Shown: piece by piece, positions 13,923 to 14,613 of the stretch
Layout: every line of letters begins with the position of its first letter
Position numbering within the stretch: the stretch's first letter is position 1
From: Thermoleophilaceae bacterium
Lineage (GTDB): Bacteria > Actinomycetota > Thermoleophilia > Solirubrobacterales > Thermoleophilaceae
Direction: 5' to 3'
DNA length: 14,613 bases
NCBI GenBank assembly: GCA_013812005.1
Contig: JACCUE010000095.1
Location: 1 to 14,613 of the forward strand
Position numbers and translations under genes: made by a program
Notes under the pieces: model-generated
What the model was told of the DNA's origin: nothing
What the model saw: the letters and a program-made list of their open reading frames with translations, nothing else
Databases searched by the model: none

Positions 13923-14321
13923 CTAGTCGTTCAGCGGCGCAAAGCCTTGAGCGCGCACGTACAGCTTGTAGAGCCGAAGGCTGCCGGCGAAGTCGGGCTC
14001 GCAGGCCTTCTGCAGGATCTCGTAGGCCCGTTCGTCGGCGAGCGGTGACTCGGCCGTCTCCGAGGTCTGCGGTGTGAGCTGGCTTCGAAGCTCGGAGACC
14101 GTCGCGCGGCGCTCGGGCGGCGAGCCCGCACGCCAGTCGTCGCAGTCCGCGTACTGGGTGACCGAGCCGGCCCGCTCGGTGCCCACGGGCTCGGCCTTCT
14201 CCTTGCTCGCCTCCTTCGCCCCGGCGGGTCCGTCGTCGCCTGTGCAGCCCGCGGCCAGGGCCAGCGCGACCATCGCGAGCGCCAGGGGCCCGAGGCGCAC
14301 GAGCGCCCTACGGGCTCGCAT
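13923..14321 (-). CDS. Small lipoprotein of unknown function
   Basis: A 132-aa exported protein. The N-terminus has arginines, a hydrophobic core (LGPLALAMVALALAAGC) and a lipobox with Cys26. A Gly/Lys/Glu-rich tether (about 27-48) follows. The mature part contains ADCDDWRAGSPPERRATV (about 58-75), then an Arg/Leu helix, and a second cysteine in LQKACEPDFAGSLRLYKLY. The two mature cysteines could form a disulfide. I recognise no family. The ATG at 14321 lies inside the end of the upstream gene (14-base overlap), suggesting an operon with translational coupling. It is 84 bases upstream of dgt on the same strand and could share that transcript. Confidence 0.75.
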   Translation of the reverse strand: MRARRALVRLGPLALAMVALALAAGCTGDDGPAGAKEASKEKAEPVGTERAGSVTQYADCDDWRAGSPPERRATVSELRSQLTPQTSETAESPLADERAYEILQKACEPDFAGSLRLYKLYVRAQGFAPLND

Positions 14322-14613
14322 CGGCGATCAGCTCCGCCATGTGCCGGCGCAGCCGCTCGGCCTCCTCCGTCCCCTCGAAGGCGCGGGCCGCGGCGGCGAA
14401 CTCGCGGCTCCTGCTGCGCGCGGCCGAGCTCCCCGGGCGCGGCGGCGGCCCCCACCAGTCGCAGTCGAGCGGACCGGTGTCCTCGTCGGGACCCTCGGAG
14501 CAGTCGACGAGGTAGGCCTCCTTGGCCACATCGCCGAGGCCAAGGCTGGCGCCCGGCTTCCGGCCGCCGGCGCAGTCCGGGAGGAGGTTCGGCGGGATCC
14601 CCGGCGTGCGGCC
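14308..14613 (-). CDS. Cysteine-containing protein, C-terminal part (cut by window edge)
   Basis: The frame is open from the right window edge to a TAG at 14310-14308 (101 codons visible). A GTG at 14529 could be taken as a start, but the frame continues upstream with protein-like sequence (NLLPDCAGGRKPGASLGLGD), so the gene probably begins outside the window. The segment contains three cysteines in Asp-Cys contexts: PDCAGG, LVDCSEG and LDCDWWGP. It ends in an Arg/Glu/Ala-rich helix (AERLRRHMAELIAD). The Asp-Cys-Asp-x-Trp motif recurs in the downstream lipoprotein, which it overlaps by 14 bases. Function unknown; an exported protein is possible, but the N-terminus is not visible. Confidence 0.65.
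   Translation of the reverse strand, partial: GRTPGIPPNLLPDCAGGRKPGASLGLGDVAKEAYLVDCSEGPDEDTGPLDCDWWGPPPRPGSSAARSRSREFAAAARAFEGTEEAERLRRHMAELIADASP

Overview
The window is high-GC bacterial DNA with compact genes on both strands. The tRNA genes do not encode CCA. It carries a dgt-dnaG-rpoD gene block, an F420-type luciferase-like oxidoreductase, and several alanine/arginine-rich lipoproteins. Together these suggest a high-GC actinobacterial lineage, possibly Thermoleophilia/Solirubrobacterales; that placement is inference from style and gene content, not a search result. No mobile element, CRISPR array or rRNA was seen.

Layout. Positions 1-559 (minus): the start of an edge-truncated gene, a 21-codon hydrophobic peptide gene with a strong ribosome binding site, and a CAU-anticodon tRNA. 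578-1153 (minus): a small alpha/beta hydrolase. 1222-5170 (plus): the best-defined system, a complete bacterial selenocysteine locus. It holds tRNA-Sec (selC), selA, selB and selD in one direction, with selA/selB and selB/selD overlapping and a possible terminator after selD. SelA converts Ser-tRNA(Sec) to Sec-tRNA(Sec) using selenophosphate made by SelD, and SelB delivers it to UGA codons. No selenoprotein gene is recognisable in the window, so the clients must lie elsewhere.

5201-6193 (minus): a lipoprotein with a C-terminal thioredoxin-like domain, convergent with selD. 6303-7022 (plus): a short-chain dehydrogenase whose 3' end overlaps an antisense gene of unknown function (6950-7552). 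7642-9878 (plus): an F420-type luciferase-like oxidoreductase followed after 14 bases by a GT1-type glycosyltransferase.

9925-9997 (minus): tRNA-Asn. 10079-13838 (minus): dgt, dnaG and rpoD (principal-type sigma factor), tightly packed and transcribed in that order; this is an information-processing operon of the macromolecular-synthesis type. 13923-14613 (minus): a small lipoprotein and an upstream, edge-truncated cysteine-containing protein whose reading frames overlap.

Most of the window is ordinary chromosomal housekeeping. The items worth a second look are the compact selCABD locus (start-codon trap inside tRNA-Sec, atypical acceptor stem, short SelB), the unannotated 21-aa membrane peptide, and the uncharacterised proteins beside them.
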